64,000 nt of DNA from Streptomyces orinoci. GTDB lineage: Bacteria; Actinomycetota; Actinomycetes; Streptomycetales; Streptomycetaceae. Made by a program: the position numbers and the translations under genes. Below are positions 24,863-34,800 of this stretch, piece by piece (within the stretch, counting starts at the first letter, position 1; the number at the start of each line of letters is the position of its first letter). Location of the stretch: positions 370,920 through 434,919 of the forward strand of contig NZ_PHNC01000006.1 in the NCBI RefSeq assembly GCF_003121295.1, in the 5' to 3' direction. The notes under the pieces were generated by a model. That model was not told where the DNA came from. It made no database searches and saw only the letters and a program-made list of their open reading frames with translations.

Positions 24863-26833
24863 ATGGCCGACCGTCGGCACGGGTCTCCGCCGGACGATGG
24901 TTCCGCGTCATGGTCACCGGAGGCCGGCCACCCAGCTGAGCACGACACGGTGCGCCTCGCACTGGTGATCGGCGCTCTCGGCGTGGTCTTCGGCGACATC
25001 GGAACCAGCCCGATCTACACCCTCCAGACCGTCTTCAACCCCAGCGATCCGCACCCGGTCCCGGTCACCACGCAGAACGTCTACGGCGTGGTGTCGCTGG
25101 TCTTCTGGTCGGTGGTGATCATCGTTCTGGTCACCTATGTGCTGCTGGCGATGCACGCCGACAATGAGGGCGAGGGCGGCATCATGGCGCTGATCACCCT
25201 GCTGAGACGGGGGAGTTCACCGCGGAGCCGGCGCATCACCGCCGCGCTGGCCGCGCTGGGCATCTTCGGCGCGTCGCTGTTCCTCGGGGACAGCATGATC
25301 ACTCCGGCCATCTCGGTGCTGTCCGCCATCGAAGGGCTCAAGGTCGTCGATTCCTCGCTGGCGAGTGCGGTGGTGCCGGTCACCGTGCTGATCATCGTGG
25401 TGCTGTTCCTGGTGCAGCGCAGGGGGACCGCGGCGGTGGGCCGGGTGTTCGGGCCGGTGATGATCGCCTGGTTCACGGCCATCGGTGCCTGCGGCGTCGC
25501 CGGCATCGCCGGCCACCCACAGATCCTCAGAGCCCTGTCACCCGTCTATGCCGTGGGCTTTCTGGCCGGCCACTTCGGCACCGCCTTCTTCGCCCTGGCC
25601 GCGGTCGTACTCGCGGTCACCGGTGCCGAGGCGCTCTATGCCGACATGGGGCACTTCGGCCGCCGGTCGATCACCCGGGCCTGGCTGTTTCTCGTCTTTC
25701 CCGCGTGCGTACTGAGCTACCTCGGCCAGGGCGCCCTGATCCTCGCCGGTCCCGGCAATGTCAGCAGCCCCTTCTTCCTCCTCACCCCCGACTGGGGACG
25801 GCTGCCCATGGTCCTGCTGGCCACGGCCGCCACGGTGATCGCCTCTCAGGCGGTCATCACCGGCGCGTACTCGGTCGCCTCCCAGGCCGCCCAGCTCGGC
25901 TATCTGCCGAGGCTGCGGATCGCCTACACCTCCGAGTCCACCATGGGCCAGATCTATGTGCCCTGGATCAACTGGCTGCTGATGGTCTCGGTCCTTACGC
26001 TGGTCCTCGCCTTCCGCAGCTCCACGGCGCTGGCCTTCGCCTTCGGCATGGCGGTCACCGGCACCATCACCATCACCACCCTGCTGTTCTTCTATGTCGC
26101 CCATGCCAAGTGGAACGCGCCGGTGTGGCTGGTCACCATCGGGGCGATCCCGCTGATCCTGGTGGACCTGCTGTTTGTGGCGGCCAACCTGACCAAGCTG
26201 GTGCACGGCGCCTGGCTGCCGCTGCTGATCGGCCTTATCGCCTTCACCGTCATGACGACCTGGCAGCGCGGCCGGGAACTCGTCACCGCGGAACGGGCAC
26301 GGCACGAGGGCTCGCTGAGCGCGTTCATCGACGATCTGCGCAGCGGGAAGACCTCAACGCTCCAGGTCCCCGGCACGGCGGTGTTCCTCAACCGGGGCAA
26401 GGAGACCACGCCGCTGGCCATGCGGGCCAATGTCGAGCACAACCATGTACGGCACGACCAGGTCGTGATCCTTTCCATTGAGACCGAGCCCGTGCCCCGC
26501 GTTCCGGCCGGCCGGCGGATCCTCGTGGACGGCCTTGGCTACGCCGACGACGGGATCATCCATGTCACCGCCCGGTTCGGCTATATGGAGACGCCGGATG
26601 TGCCCAGCACACTGGCGATGCTCGCCCCGGACCAGGCCGAGGGGCAGCTGCGGCTCGGCCAGGCGTCCTACTTTCTGTCGAAGATCGACCTCAGGCGGGG
26701 GAAGGCGCCGACGATGGCGCTCTGGCGGAAGCGGCTGTTCATCGCGACCTCCTACATCACGGCCGACGCGGCCGAGTACTTCGGCCTCCCCCGTGACCGC
26801 ACGGTCATCATGGGCTCGCATATCGAGGTGTAG
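24863..26833 (+). CDS. kup: KUP-family potassium transporter
   Basis: 656-aa K+ uptake permease with about 12 TM helices and a C-terminal cytosolic domain. Family signatures: GVVFGDIGTSPIYTLQTVF, DNEGEGGIMALITLL, GDSMITPAISVLSAIEG and TGAEALYADMGHFG. The late motif VPRVPAGRRI and the C-terminal ADAAEYFGLPRDRTVIMGSH are also typical. ATG at 24863 follows AAGGAGGG. Single gene; its location beside stress genes may reflect turgor or pH stress. Confidence 0.93.
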   Translation: MADRRHGSPPDDGSASWSPEAGHPAEHDTVRLALVIGALGVVFGDIGTSPIYTLQTVFNPSDPHPVPVTTQNVYGVVSLVFWSVVIIVLVTYVLLAMHADNEGEGGIMALITLLRRGSSPRSRRITAALAALGIFGASLFLGDSMITPAISVLSAIEGLKVVDSSLASAVVPVTVLIIVVLFLVQRRGTAAVGRVFGPVMIAWFTAIGACGVAGIAGHPQILRALSPVYAVGFLAGHFGTAFFALAAVVLAVTGAEALYADMGHFGRRSITRAWLFLVFPACVLSYLGQGALILAGPGNVSSPFFLLTPDWGRLPMVLLATAATVIASQAVITGAYSVASQAAQLGYLPRLRIAYTSESTMGQIYVPWINWLLMVSVLTLVLAFRSSTALAFAFGMAVTGTITITTLLFFYVAHAKWNAPVWLVTIGAIPLILVDLLFVAANLTKLVHGAWLPLLIGLIAFTVMTTWQRGRELVTAERARHEGSLSAFIDDLRSGKTSTLQVPGTAVFLNRGKETTPLAMRANVEHNHVRHDQVVILSIETEPVPRVPAGRRILVDGLGYADDGIIHVTARFGYMETPDVPSTLAMLAPDQAEGQLRLGQASYFLSKIDLRRGKAPTMALWRKRLFIATSYITADAAEYFGLPRDRTVIMGSHIEV

Positions 26834-26855
26834 GCATGGTGGCGGGGGTTCCCGG

Positions 26856-27689
26856 TCAGGATGGTGGCGGCTCCAGTCCAAGTGCCTTTCCGACAAAGGC
26901 CAGTTCGGCCTCCAGCGCGGTCACGATCGTCTCCTGGCGGCCGAATCCATGCCCTTCCTCGTCGAAGAGAACCAGGTCGCACGGGATCCCGCGGGCCGTC
27001 AGCCGCTCGGCCATGAGCGACGACTGCTCGACGGGCACCACGGCGTCCCGTCGCCCGTGCAGGAACAGCACCGGGGCGGTGATGGCGGCACAGCGTTCCA
27101 GCGGGGAGCGGCGCCGGTACTCGCCCTCGGCCTCCGGCCAGGGCCCGATGAGCAGGTCCAGCGCATGCTGCTCGAACTTGTGCGTATGCTCGCGCAGTTG
27201 GCGCAGGTCGCCGATGCCGAAGTAGCTGATGCCCGCCGCGAAGACGTCCGAGGCGGCGAGCGTGGCAAGCACGGTGAACCCGCCCGCGCTGCCCCCGCGC
27301 AGCACCATCCGTTGGGCATCGGCCTTTCCACAGGCGGCCAGCGTCCGGGCGGCGTCCACGCAGTCCGCCACGTCGGCAAGGCCCCAACGGCCGTCCAGCG
27401 CGGCGCGGTAGGCACGGCCGTACCCGGAACTGCCGCGCTGGTTGAGCTCCAGCACGGCGAAACCGCGGCTGGTCCAGTACCGGACGCCGGGCCGGTACTC
27501 GGCCAGAAACTGCGCGGTGGGGCCGCCGTGGCAGACCACGATGAGCGGCGGGGACGTCCCGGGCGGGCCCACATACCCGGGGTGCGCCGGGCGGTAGTAC
27601 AGGCCACGGACCGGCCGGCCGTCCGCCGCGGTCAGGGTCAGCGGCTCGGGCCGGGACAGCCAGCGCGGGTCGGGCGCGGTGCCGGGCAT
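26856..27689 (-). CDS. S9-type alpha/beta-hydrolase (truncated peptidase, catalytic domain only)
   Basis: Catalytic half of a prolyl-oligopeptidase-like (S9) aminopeptidase, about 277 aa. Visible: VCHGGPTAQF (oxyanion region), RGSSGYGRAYRAALDGRWG, nucleophile Ser in LRGGSAGGFTVLATL, the Asp in FLHGRRDAVVPVEQS and the His in FDEEGHGFGR. The frame's homology extends slightly upstream of the ATG at 27689 to about 27740, then stops. The expected N-terminal beta-propeller (about 350 aa) is absent. Directly upstream lies an adenylation-domain fragment in another frame, so the gene was cut by recombination or deletion. It may still be expressed. Confidence 0.82.
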   Translation of the reverse strand: MPGTAPDPRWLSRPEPLTLTAADGRPVRGLYYRPAHPGYVGPPGTSPPLIVVCHGGPTAQFLAEYRPGVRYWTSRGFAVLELNQRGSSGYGRAYRAALDGRWGLADVADCVDAARTLAACGKADAQRMVLRGGSAGGFTVLATLAASDVFAAGISYFGIGDLRQLREHTHKFEQHALDLLIGPWPEAEGEYRRRSPLERCAAITAPVLFLHGRRDAVVPVEQSSLMAERLTARGIPCDLVLFDEEGHGFGRQETIVTALEAELAFVGKALGLEPPPS

Positions 27690-27747
27690 ATGCAGCACCT
27701 CATGCTCGTGCGCGGGGAGTTGGCCGTGCGCGCGGAGGCCGGCCCGG

Positions 27748-28075
27748 CACCGGCCTTGAGGACCGCGAGTAAGGCGGTGACCGTGTCCGTCCGGCCCCGG
27801 GGCAGGCAGACGGCAACCGGCTCCTCCGGCCGTACTCCGGCGTCCCGCAGGGCGAGCGCCAACCGGTCGGAGGCGGCGTGGAGTTCGGCGTAGCCGAGGG
27901 TCCGCCCGGCGGCGGTGACGGCGGGTGCCGAGGGCGTGCGCGCGGCCTGGGCGGCGATCAGGCCGGGCAGGCAGTGTGCGTCCCCGGGGAATTCGCCGGG
28001 GCACAGGGGAGGAGCGTCCGGCGACCGCCGGCCGCCATGGGCCGGTGCCGCACCCGCCCCGGTACTGTCGCTCAC
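27748..28075 (-). pseudogene. NRPS adenylation domain, N-terminal fragment
   Basis: From GTG 28075 (overlapping the MFS stop as GTGA): an N-terminal leader, then FPGDAHCLPGLIAAQAARTP, AGRTLGYAELHAASDRLALA, VRPEEPVAVCLPRG and LLAVLKAGA, the A1-A2 core region of an amino-acid adenylation domain. After KAGA the expected AYVPLDP does not follow. The frame instead reads out of phase through S9-peptidase DNA to a stop at 27638. Only about 110 of about 500 residues remain. It marks the left breakpoint of the NRPS cluster. Confidence 0.8.
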
Positions 28076-29313
28076 GCGGGGTCCTTTGTCCTTGAGTCGG
28101 AGAGCGCCGGCTCATCGGCCGCGGGCTCGGCGGCGAGCCGGGCAGCCGAGAGCATCAGCAGAGCGGCGCCGGACGAATACAGGGTCGCCACGACGGCGAA
28201 GGGAATCCGGGCGTCGAATGCCTGGAACGCCGGTCCGGTCATGGTGAGACCGAGCGCACCGGCCACCAGGGTCAGCGTCATAAACGCGGACATGGACTGC
28301 GGCCGCAGCCCGGGCGGGGTGCGGCGGGTCTGCAGTGCGGCGGTGGGGCCCTCGATGAACCCCATGAAGACCCCGCCCAGGCACAGGACAACGCCGAAGG
28401 TGACCAGGTGCACGTCGATCACCGCTGTCCAGAGCACCAGGGATTCGGCAACGGCCCCCAGGGTCATGAGCCTTATCGGCCGGACGGCCTTCATCAGGGG
28501 AATCACCAGGACATTGCCCAGTACGGCGCCGACGCCGAATACCGCCAGCAGTCCGCCCACGACGCGCGGGTCGTCGTGGTAGCGGGAGAAGGCCAGGATG
28601 GGGATGGCCGCGAAGACGCATTGCCAGGCCATCTCGAAGGCGATGTTGGCCACGGTCCACAGGCGCAGCACGCGATCCTGCCACAGGAACCGGATTCCCG
28701 CGAGCAATTCCTCCCCTCCGGTGGTCGAGGGCACGGCCCGGCCGGTCCTGACGAACAGGGAGATGAGCAGGAAGGACAGCCAGAAGCTGCCCGCGTCGAT
28801 CCACAGCACGCGCTGGGCGCCGAAGGCCGCGACCAGGACGCCCCCGATGGGCGCGCCGATCAGGAGGGTGACCCGGTTGGCGGCCATCAGCAGTGTGTTG
28901 GCCCGGGTCAGCAACCGCTCGTCATCGCCGACCAGTTCGGGCAGGAGCACCCGCTGGGACGCGTAGTAGGGCGTGAAGAAACCGCCGATGAGGAAGACGA
29001 GCGCCAGCAGGACGGGGAAGGTGAGCCGGTCCAGCCAGTGCAGTAGCGGTACCAGCGCGACCAGCAGGGCCCGTGCGCCGTCGGCCAGCCGCATAAAGGC
29101 GCGGGTGCCCAGGCGGGCCGCGAGGACTCCGCCCGGAATGCCCCAGACCGCCATGGACAGCATCTGGACGGCCAGCACCATGCTCATGCGTGCTACGGAG
29201 CCGGTGGTGGCGAGGACGAACCATGGCAGAGCCACCCGGGTGATGAGCGACCCGGAAACAGACACTATCTCCGCACAGAGCAGGGCTAACAGCGGTCCCC
29301 GTTTTTTGGGCAT
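28072..29313 (-). CDS. MFS transporter (exporter type)
   Basis: About 413 aa with about 12 TM helices, MFS_3/enterobactin-exporter type: GPLLALLCAEIVSVSGSLIT, then LPWFVLATTGSVARMSM, GIPGGVLAARLGTRAFMRLA and a 28-29 kb DNA stretch encoding the second half. ATG at 29313 lies 6 bp after a TATGAA -10 box, so the mRNA may be leaderless. Its stop overlaps the A-domain fragment, so it was once coupled to a synthetase gene. Likely exported the cluster product. Confidence 0.85.
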   Translation of the reverse strand: MPKKRGPLLALLCAEIVSVSGSLITRVALPWFVLATTGSVARMSMVLAVQMLSMAVWGIPGGVLAARLGTRAFMRLADGARALLVALVPLLHWLDRLTFPVLLALVFLIGGFFTPYYASQRVLLPELVGDDERLLTRANTLLMAANRVTLLIGAPIGGVLVAAFGAQRVLWIDAGSFWLSFLLISLFVRTGRAVPSTTGGEELLAGIRFLWQDRVLRLWTVANIAFEMAWQCVFAAIPILAFSRYHDDPRVVGGLLAVFGVGAVLGNVLVIPLMKAVRPIRLMTLGAVAESLVLWTAVIDVHLVTFGVVLCLGGVFMGFIEGPTAALQTRRTPPGLRPQSMSAFMTLTLVAGALGLTMTGPAFQAFDARIPFAVVATLYSSGAALLMLSAARLAAEPAADEPALSDSRTKDPA

Positions 29314-29319
29314 CCTCAA

Positions 29320-29349
29320 TTCATAGGGGACCGAAACTCGCCCCGTCAA
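29320..29349 (-). promoter_or_regulatory. Promoter of the MFS gene (leaderless arrangement)
   Basis: On the minus strand: TTGACG (29349-29344), 18-bp spacer, TATGAA (29325-29320), then TTGAGG directly before the ATG at 29313. The expected start point coincides with the ATG. Confidence 0.55.
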
Positions 29350-29525
29350 GATCACTTTTTACGCGGTTGCACACCCCGGCTGTGACCCGCGCCCCTCGCG
29401 GAGAGATGGTTTCTGACAGCTCTTTACAGGTCCTCAACTGCCGGGTAGCGATGGCGCATTGGCGCCACCACCGCCCCCCTGCCCACCGCATCGCACCATT
29501 GGATTGAGAGCGAGGATTCGGCGAA

Positions 29526-31559
29526 TTGTCGAACTCGGAGAACACCCCATGGATATCGCCGGAGGGCGCCGACGACTCATCACCGGTCATGAGTTCCGAT
29601 GCCATCGGGACACTTCGCGGATTATTCGGCGAATTGCTGGGAATCCCGGCGGAACAGGTACCGGTCGATGTGTCCTTCGTGGAGCTCGGCGCCGACTCCC
29701 TGCTGCTGGTCGAGGCGACCGAGGTGATCGAGGACCGGCTGGGCGTGGATGTCCCCTTCCGGGATCTGCTGGAGACCTGCCCCGACATCACCTCCCTGGC
29801 CGGTTATGTGGCCGGACGAGGAGGCCGGGCCATGGCACCCGCCCCCTCCCCCGAGGCGCCGGTGCCGTCCCCCGCCGGGCCCGTCCCGGAACCGCCGCCC
29901 GCCACACCGCCCGCACTGGACGGACCGCTCCGGCGCGACGCACCCGGCGCACTCCTGGGCGGGAGCGCCGACGACGGTGCCGGACCGGCTCTGGAGCGCG
30001 AGGTCATCGGGCTCCAGCTGGAGGTGATGCGCCAACAGCTGGACCTGCTGCGCACCCGCGGCGGCGGAACCGGCCCGTCCCCGGCACCGCGGCCGCCGGC
30101 CCGCACGGCCGACGCCGCCGGCCCCGCCCTTCAGGCCCCGCCGCAGGCTCTCGGCCCCTACCGTCCCATCGAGGCCGGGCGCGGGCCCGCGCTGAACGCG
30201 GTGCAGGCCCAGCACGTCAAGGCCCTCGTCACAGCCCTGGAGGCGCGGACCCCGGAGTCCAAGCGCCTGGTGGCCCGGCAGCGGAACCACGCCGACAGCC
30301 GGATGTCGGCCGGGTTCCACGCGCTGTGGAAGGAGATCGTCCATCCCATCGTCGCGGAGCGGGCCGAGGGCTCGCGCTTCGTCGATGTGGACGGCAACTC
30401 CTATGTGGACATCTCCATGGATTTCGGCGTCAACCACTTCGGTCACAACCCGGCGTTCATCCGGGAGGCCATTGCCGGGCGGCTGGCCGACGGGATGCCC
30501 CTGGCGCCGTACAACACGCTGGTCGGTCCGGTGTCCGCGCTCATGGCCGAGCTGACCGGACTGCCTCGTACCGCGTTCCAGAACTCCGGCACCGAGGCCG
30601 TGATGGTCGCGGTGCGCGCCGCCCGCACCGTGACCCGGAAGCCGAAGATCGTCATCTTCTCCGGTTCGTACCACGGCACCTTCGACGGCGTGCTGGTCCG
30701 CGGCAGCAACGACCCCTCCCGCCCGCCGGGCACCGCGGTTCCGCTGACCCGCGGCATGCCGCCGTCCATGGCCCAGGACGTGCTCATCGCCGGCTTCGCC
30801 GACCCGGCGGCCCTCGACCTCATCGCCTCGCACGCCGACGAGATCGCGGCCGTCCTGGTCGAGCCGGTGCAGAGCCGGATGCCGCACATCCAACCGCTGG
30901 CCTGGCTGCGGGAGTTGCGGGAGCTGACCGCCCGCCTGCACATCGCCCTGATCTTCGACGAGGTCATCACCGGCTTCCGCCTGCACCCTGGCGGCATGCA
31001 GGCGCTCGGCGGAGTACGGGCGGACCTGGCCGTCTACGGCAAGGTGATCGGCGGTGGCATACCCATCGGCGCCGTCAGCGGGACCGAGGAATACCTGGCC
31101 CCGATCGACGGCGGCCTCTGGGAGTACGGTGACGACTCCTGGCCCGGCGCCGAGACCATGGTGTTCGCCGGGACCTTCTCCAAGCACCCCCTGGCCATGG
31201 CCGCGGCCCACGCGGTCCTGCTGCGTCTGAAGGAGGCGGGGCCAGGGCTCTGGGACGACCTGGACGCCCGGACCGCCCGGCTGCAGACGCGCGTCAACGA
31301 GTTCCTGGAGCGCGATGGCATACCGCTGCGGGTGGAGCGCGCCGGATCGCTGTTCCGCTTCTTCTTCGGGCGCGGCTTCGGCTACCCCGACCTCTTCTTC
31401 CACCACTTGCTGAACAGGGGCGTCTACGTCTGGGAGGGGCGCAACTGCTATCTCTCCACGGCCCACACCGACCAGGACGTGGACCTGGTCGTCGAGGCGG
31501 TCCGGGCCACCGTCGAGGACATGGCCGCCGACGGCTTTGTGCGGGGTGGCGGTGAGTGA
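29526..31559 (+). CDS. Acyl/peptidyl carrier protein-aminotransferase didomain protein
   Basis: 677 aa. Residues about 22-95 form a carrier domain with the phosphopantetheine Ser at about 58 in LGADSLLLVE. A Pro/Ala-rich linker (about 95-235) follows. Residues about 240-670 are a class III PLP aminotransferase of the glutamate-1-semialdehyde type: RFVDVDGNSYVDISMDFGVN, FQNSGTEAVMVAVRAART, FSGSYHGTFDG, IFDEVITGFR, and PLP Lys about 506 in LAVYGKVIGGGIPIG. The pattern matches the AMT domain of mycosubtilin/iturin-type synthases, which aminate a carrier-bound beta-keto acyl chain, but here no ketosynthase or loading domain is attached. TTG 29526 follows GAGG; ATG 29589 is an alternative. First gene of the right-hand NRPS operon. 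Confidence 0.85.
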   Translation: MSNSENTPWISPEGADDSSPVMSSDAIGTLRGLFGELLGIPAEQVPVDVSFVELGADSLLLVEATEVIEDRLGVDVPFRDLLETCPDITSLAGYVAGRGGRAMAPAPSPEAPVPSPAGPVPEPPPATPPALDGPLRRDAPGALLGGSADDGAGPALEREVIGLQLEVMRQQLDLLRTRGGGTGPSPAPRPPARTADAAGPALQAPPQALGPYRPIEAGRGPALNAVQAQHVKALVTALEARTPESKRLVARQRNHADSRMSAGFHALWKEIVHPIVAERAEGSRFVDVDGNSYVDISMDFGVNHFGHNPAFIREAIAGRLADGMPLAPYNTLVGPVSALMAELTGLPRTAFQNSGTEAVMVAVRAARTVTRKPKIVIFSGSYHGTFDGVLVRGSNDPSRPPGTAVPLTRGMPPSMAQDVLIAGFADPAALDLIASHADEIAAVLVEPVQSRMPHIQPLAWLRELRELTARLHIALIFDEVITGFRLHPGGMQALGGVRADLAVYGKVIGGGIPIGAVSGTEEYLAPIDGGLWEYGDDSWPGAETMVFAGTFSKHPLAMAAAHAVLLRLKEAGPGLWDDLDARTARLQTRVNEFLERDGIPLRVERAGSLFRFFFGRGFGYPDLFFHHLLNRGVYVWEGRNCYLSTAHTDQDVDLVVEAVRATVEDMAADGFVRGGGE

Positions 31560-31767
31560 GACCCGGAAGCCGGACCTGGCGGCGGCCCGGCGCGACCTCC
31601 TGCGGCGCCGGCTGGCCGGCCATGCGGCCACGGCCGCCGCGGCCGCCCCGGCACCGGCCGCGGCGCTCCCCTCCACGGCGGCCCGTGACAGCGGCCGTCC
31701 CGCCTTGTCCTCCGCCCAGCGCCGGATGTGGTTCCTCGACGGGCTGCTCCCCAAGGGCTCGGCGTAG
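31552..31767 (+). pseudogene. NRPS condensation domain, N-terminal piece before in-frame TAG
   Basis: GTG at 31552, overlapping the previous stop, opens VSETRKPDLAAARRDLLRRR followed by an Ala-rich linker and LSSAQRRMWFLDGLLPKGSA, which is the C1 motif of a condensation domain. A TAG at 31765-31767 (codon 72) ends it. The same frame resumes at once with RGPLDPDALDRAITLAVARHEALRTRF, normal C-domain sequence. About ten residues that usually lie between GSA and RGPLD are missing, so a small in-frame deletion probably created the stop. Confidence 0.8.
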
Positions 31768-31815
31768 CGCGGCCCGCTGGACCCGGATGCGCTGGACCGG
31801 GCCATTACGCTTGCC

Positions 31816-34800
31816 GTGGCCCGGCACGAGGCGCTGCGGACCCGGTTTGTGGCCCGTGACGGTACGCCCCGCGTGGTGGTGGCCGGGCCCCCGGCGAGCG
31901 TGCTGGAGATACGGGACCTGTCCGGCCACCCCGACCCGGAGCAGGCGGCCCGCGAGCAGGCCGCCGCAGCGGCCCGGCAGGCCTTCGGCCTGGCGGCGGA
32001 TCCGCTCTTCCGGGCCGGCCTGCTGCGGCTGGCCGCGGAGGAGCACCTGCTGGTGCTGACCGTCCATCACAGCGTCTTCGACGCCTGGTCCCTGGACATC
32101 CTGGCCCGCGAGGTGTCCATGGCCTACGCCGCCTTCCGCGCCGGGGAGGAGCCCGAGCTGCCCGCGCTTCCGGCGGGCTATTACGAGATGGCCGCCGACC
32201 AGCTCGCCGCCCTGACGCCCGAGGCCGTGGCGGAGTATGTGGCCTATTGGCGCGAGCACCTGGGGGACGCGCCGCCGGAGCTGGAGCTGGCCGGTGACCG
32301 GCCCCGGCCACAGGTTCCCTCGTACCGGGGCGAGAGCGTCACCTTCGAGCTGGGACCGGAGCTGACCTCGGCCGTGCGGGAGCTGGCCGGCCGGCATCGC
32401 GCGACGCCGTTCATGGTGCTGCTGGCCGCCTACCAGGCCGTCCTCGCCCGCTGGGGCCGGGCCCGGCAGGTGGTGACCGGCTGCCCGTCGGCAGGGCGCA
32501 CCGAGCCGGAGCACGAGGAGCTCATCGGTTTCTTCGTCAACCTTCTGCCGCTGCGGGCCGATCTGTCCGACGACCCCTCCTTCACCACCCTGCTCGACCG
32601 GGTGCGCACCGGCCTCCTGGAGGCGTACGCCCGTCAGGACCTGCCCTTCGAGCAGCTCGTGGACGAGCTCCGGCTGCCCCGGCGGCTCGGCGCCAACCCC
32701 CTGGTGCAGCACTCGTTCCAGGTGCTGCACGGCGGGGCCGGCGACGCACAGGGGCTGCCGGTGCTCCCCGGTATCGAGGTCACCCGGTACGAGGACGAGA
32801 CCCAGACGACGCGCTTCGACCTGGAGTTGTATGTGCTGGACAGCGGCGGCGATACGCTGCGCGGCCATCTCGTCTACGCCACCGACCTGTTCGACGCCAC
32901 CACGGCGGCCAGGTTCACCGAGCACTACCGCACCTTCCTCACGGCCGTGTGTACAACCCCCGCCGTCCGCGTGGCCGATGTGCCGCTGACCGGCGCGGAC
33001 GAACGGCGGCTGCTGGCCGGGTGGAACGCCACCGGGCGCGAGGTCGCGCCTGGCTCCGACCCTGTGCGGGCGCTGGCCGAGGTGGTGCGAAGGGCCCCGC
33101 AGGCGATCGCCGTCACCGCGGGCGGGCAACGCCTGACCTATGGCGAGCTGGACGCCAGGTCGGACCGCCTGGCGGCGCTTCTCCGGCGGCGCGGCGTGGG
33201 GGCCGAGACGGTCGCCGGCGTACTGCTGCCGCGCGGCGCCGACTTGGTCGTCGCCTGGCTGGCCGTGCTCAAGGCCGGCGGCGCCTATCTGCCGCTCGAC
33301 CACCGTCTGCCGGCCGCCCGGATGGAGTTCATGCTGCGCGACGCCCGCGCCGTGCTCGTCATCACCGAACCGGGCCTGGCCACTGCCCTGCCCGCCGGGA
33401 CCGTCACCGTGACCTGCGCCGACGCCGAACGGGCCGCAGACGGGACGCCACTGCCCGGGGCGACGGCAGATGGCCCGCCGCCCGCCGCCCTGATGCATGT
33501 CCTCTACACCTCGGGCACCACCGGGCGGCCCAAGAGCGTCGCCATCGAGCGCCGCTCCTTCGCCAACCTGCTCTCCTGGCATCTGCGGGAGCGTTCGTTC
33601 GGCCCCTCGGACGTGGCCACCCAGGTCGCCAACATCTCTTTCGACGCGGCCGGCTGGGAGATCTGGGGGGCGCTGCTGGCCGGCGCCCGGCTGGACTTCC
33701 CGCCGGACGACACCGTCCCGTCGGCCGAGGAGATGGCCGGCCATCTGGCCCGGACCGGCACCACGGTGGCCTTCGCCACCACGGCCATGGCCGAGGAACT
33801 GATACGCCACCCGCTCGGCCGGAACACCGCCCTGCGGACCCTGCTGACCGGCGGCGACCTCTTCCGGCCGCGGCCCACGGACGCCCCCGGCGTCCCGGTG
33901 GTCAATGTCTACGGCCCCACCGAGGCCACCGTGCTGGCCACCGCCACCGAACTCACCCTGCCCACGACGGCCGGGGGGCGCATCGGCCGGCCCATCGACA
34001 ATGTCCGCGTCCATGTGCTCGACGACCGGCTCCGGCCGGTGGGCATCGGGGTGCCCGGCGAGATCTTTCTCGCCGGGGCGGGCCTGGCCCGCGGCTATAT
34101 CGGTGCCCCGGCGCTGACCGCCGAGCGCTTTCTGCCCGACCCGCTCTCCCCCTCGCCCGGCGGGCGGCTGTACCGCACCGGGGATCTCGGGCGATGGACC
34201 GGCGACGGCGAACTGGAGTTCCTCGGGCGCGCGGACCGCCAGGTGAAGATCCGGGGGTACCGGGTCGAGGTGTCCGAGGTGGAGACCGCCCTGCGGGCCC
34301 TGTCCGGGGTACGCGACGCGGCGGTGGCCCCCGCGACGGTGGCGGGCACCACCCGGCTGGTCGCCTGGTACGTTCCCGAGGGCGCCGACGCCCCGGCCCG
34401 GGACGAACTACGGGATCTGCTGGCGCCCGTACTGCCGGAGTTCATGCTCCCCGACCTGTTCGTCGCCCTGGAGCGGATGCCCACCACCGCCTCCGGGAAG
34501 ACCGACCGCGGCGCCCTGCCCCTCCCCGAGGGACCGGCCACGCCCTATGTCCCGCCCGCCACCGACTGCGAACGGGCCGTCGCGGCGGTCTGGTCGGACG
34601 TACTGGGCAGGCCCCGGGTCGGCGTCCATGACGACTTCTTCGAGAGCGGCGGCCACTCGCTGATCGCCACCCGCATCACCGCGCGTCTGCGCGACCTCTT
34701 CGGTATCGATGTGCCGCTGCGCCTGGTCTTCGAGCGGCGGACCGTCGGGGCTCTCGCCCGGGCCGTGGAGGAACTCGTCACCGCGGAGGTCGAGGCCATG

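Noticed and set aside
31294..34014. 906-aa minus-strand ORF
   Set aside because: Antisense to the NRPS; no domains.
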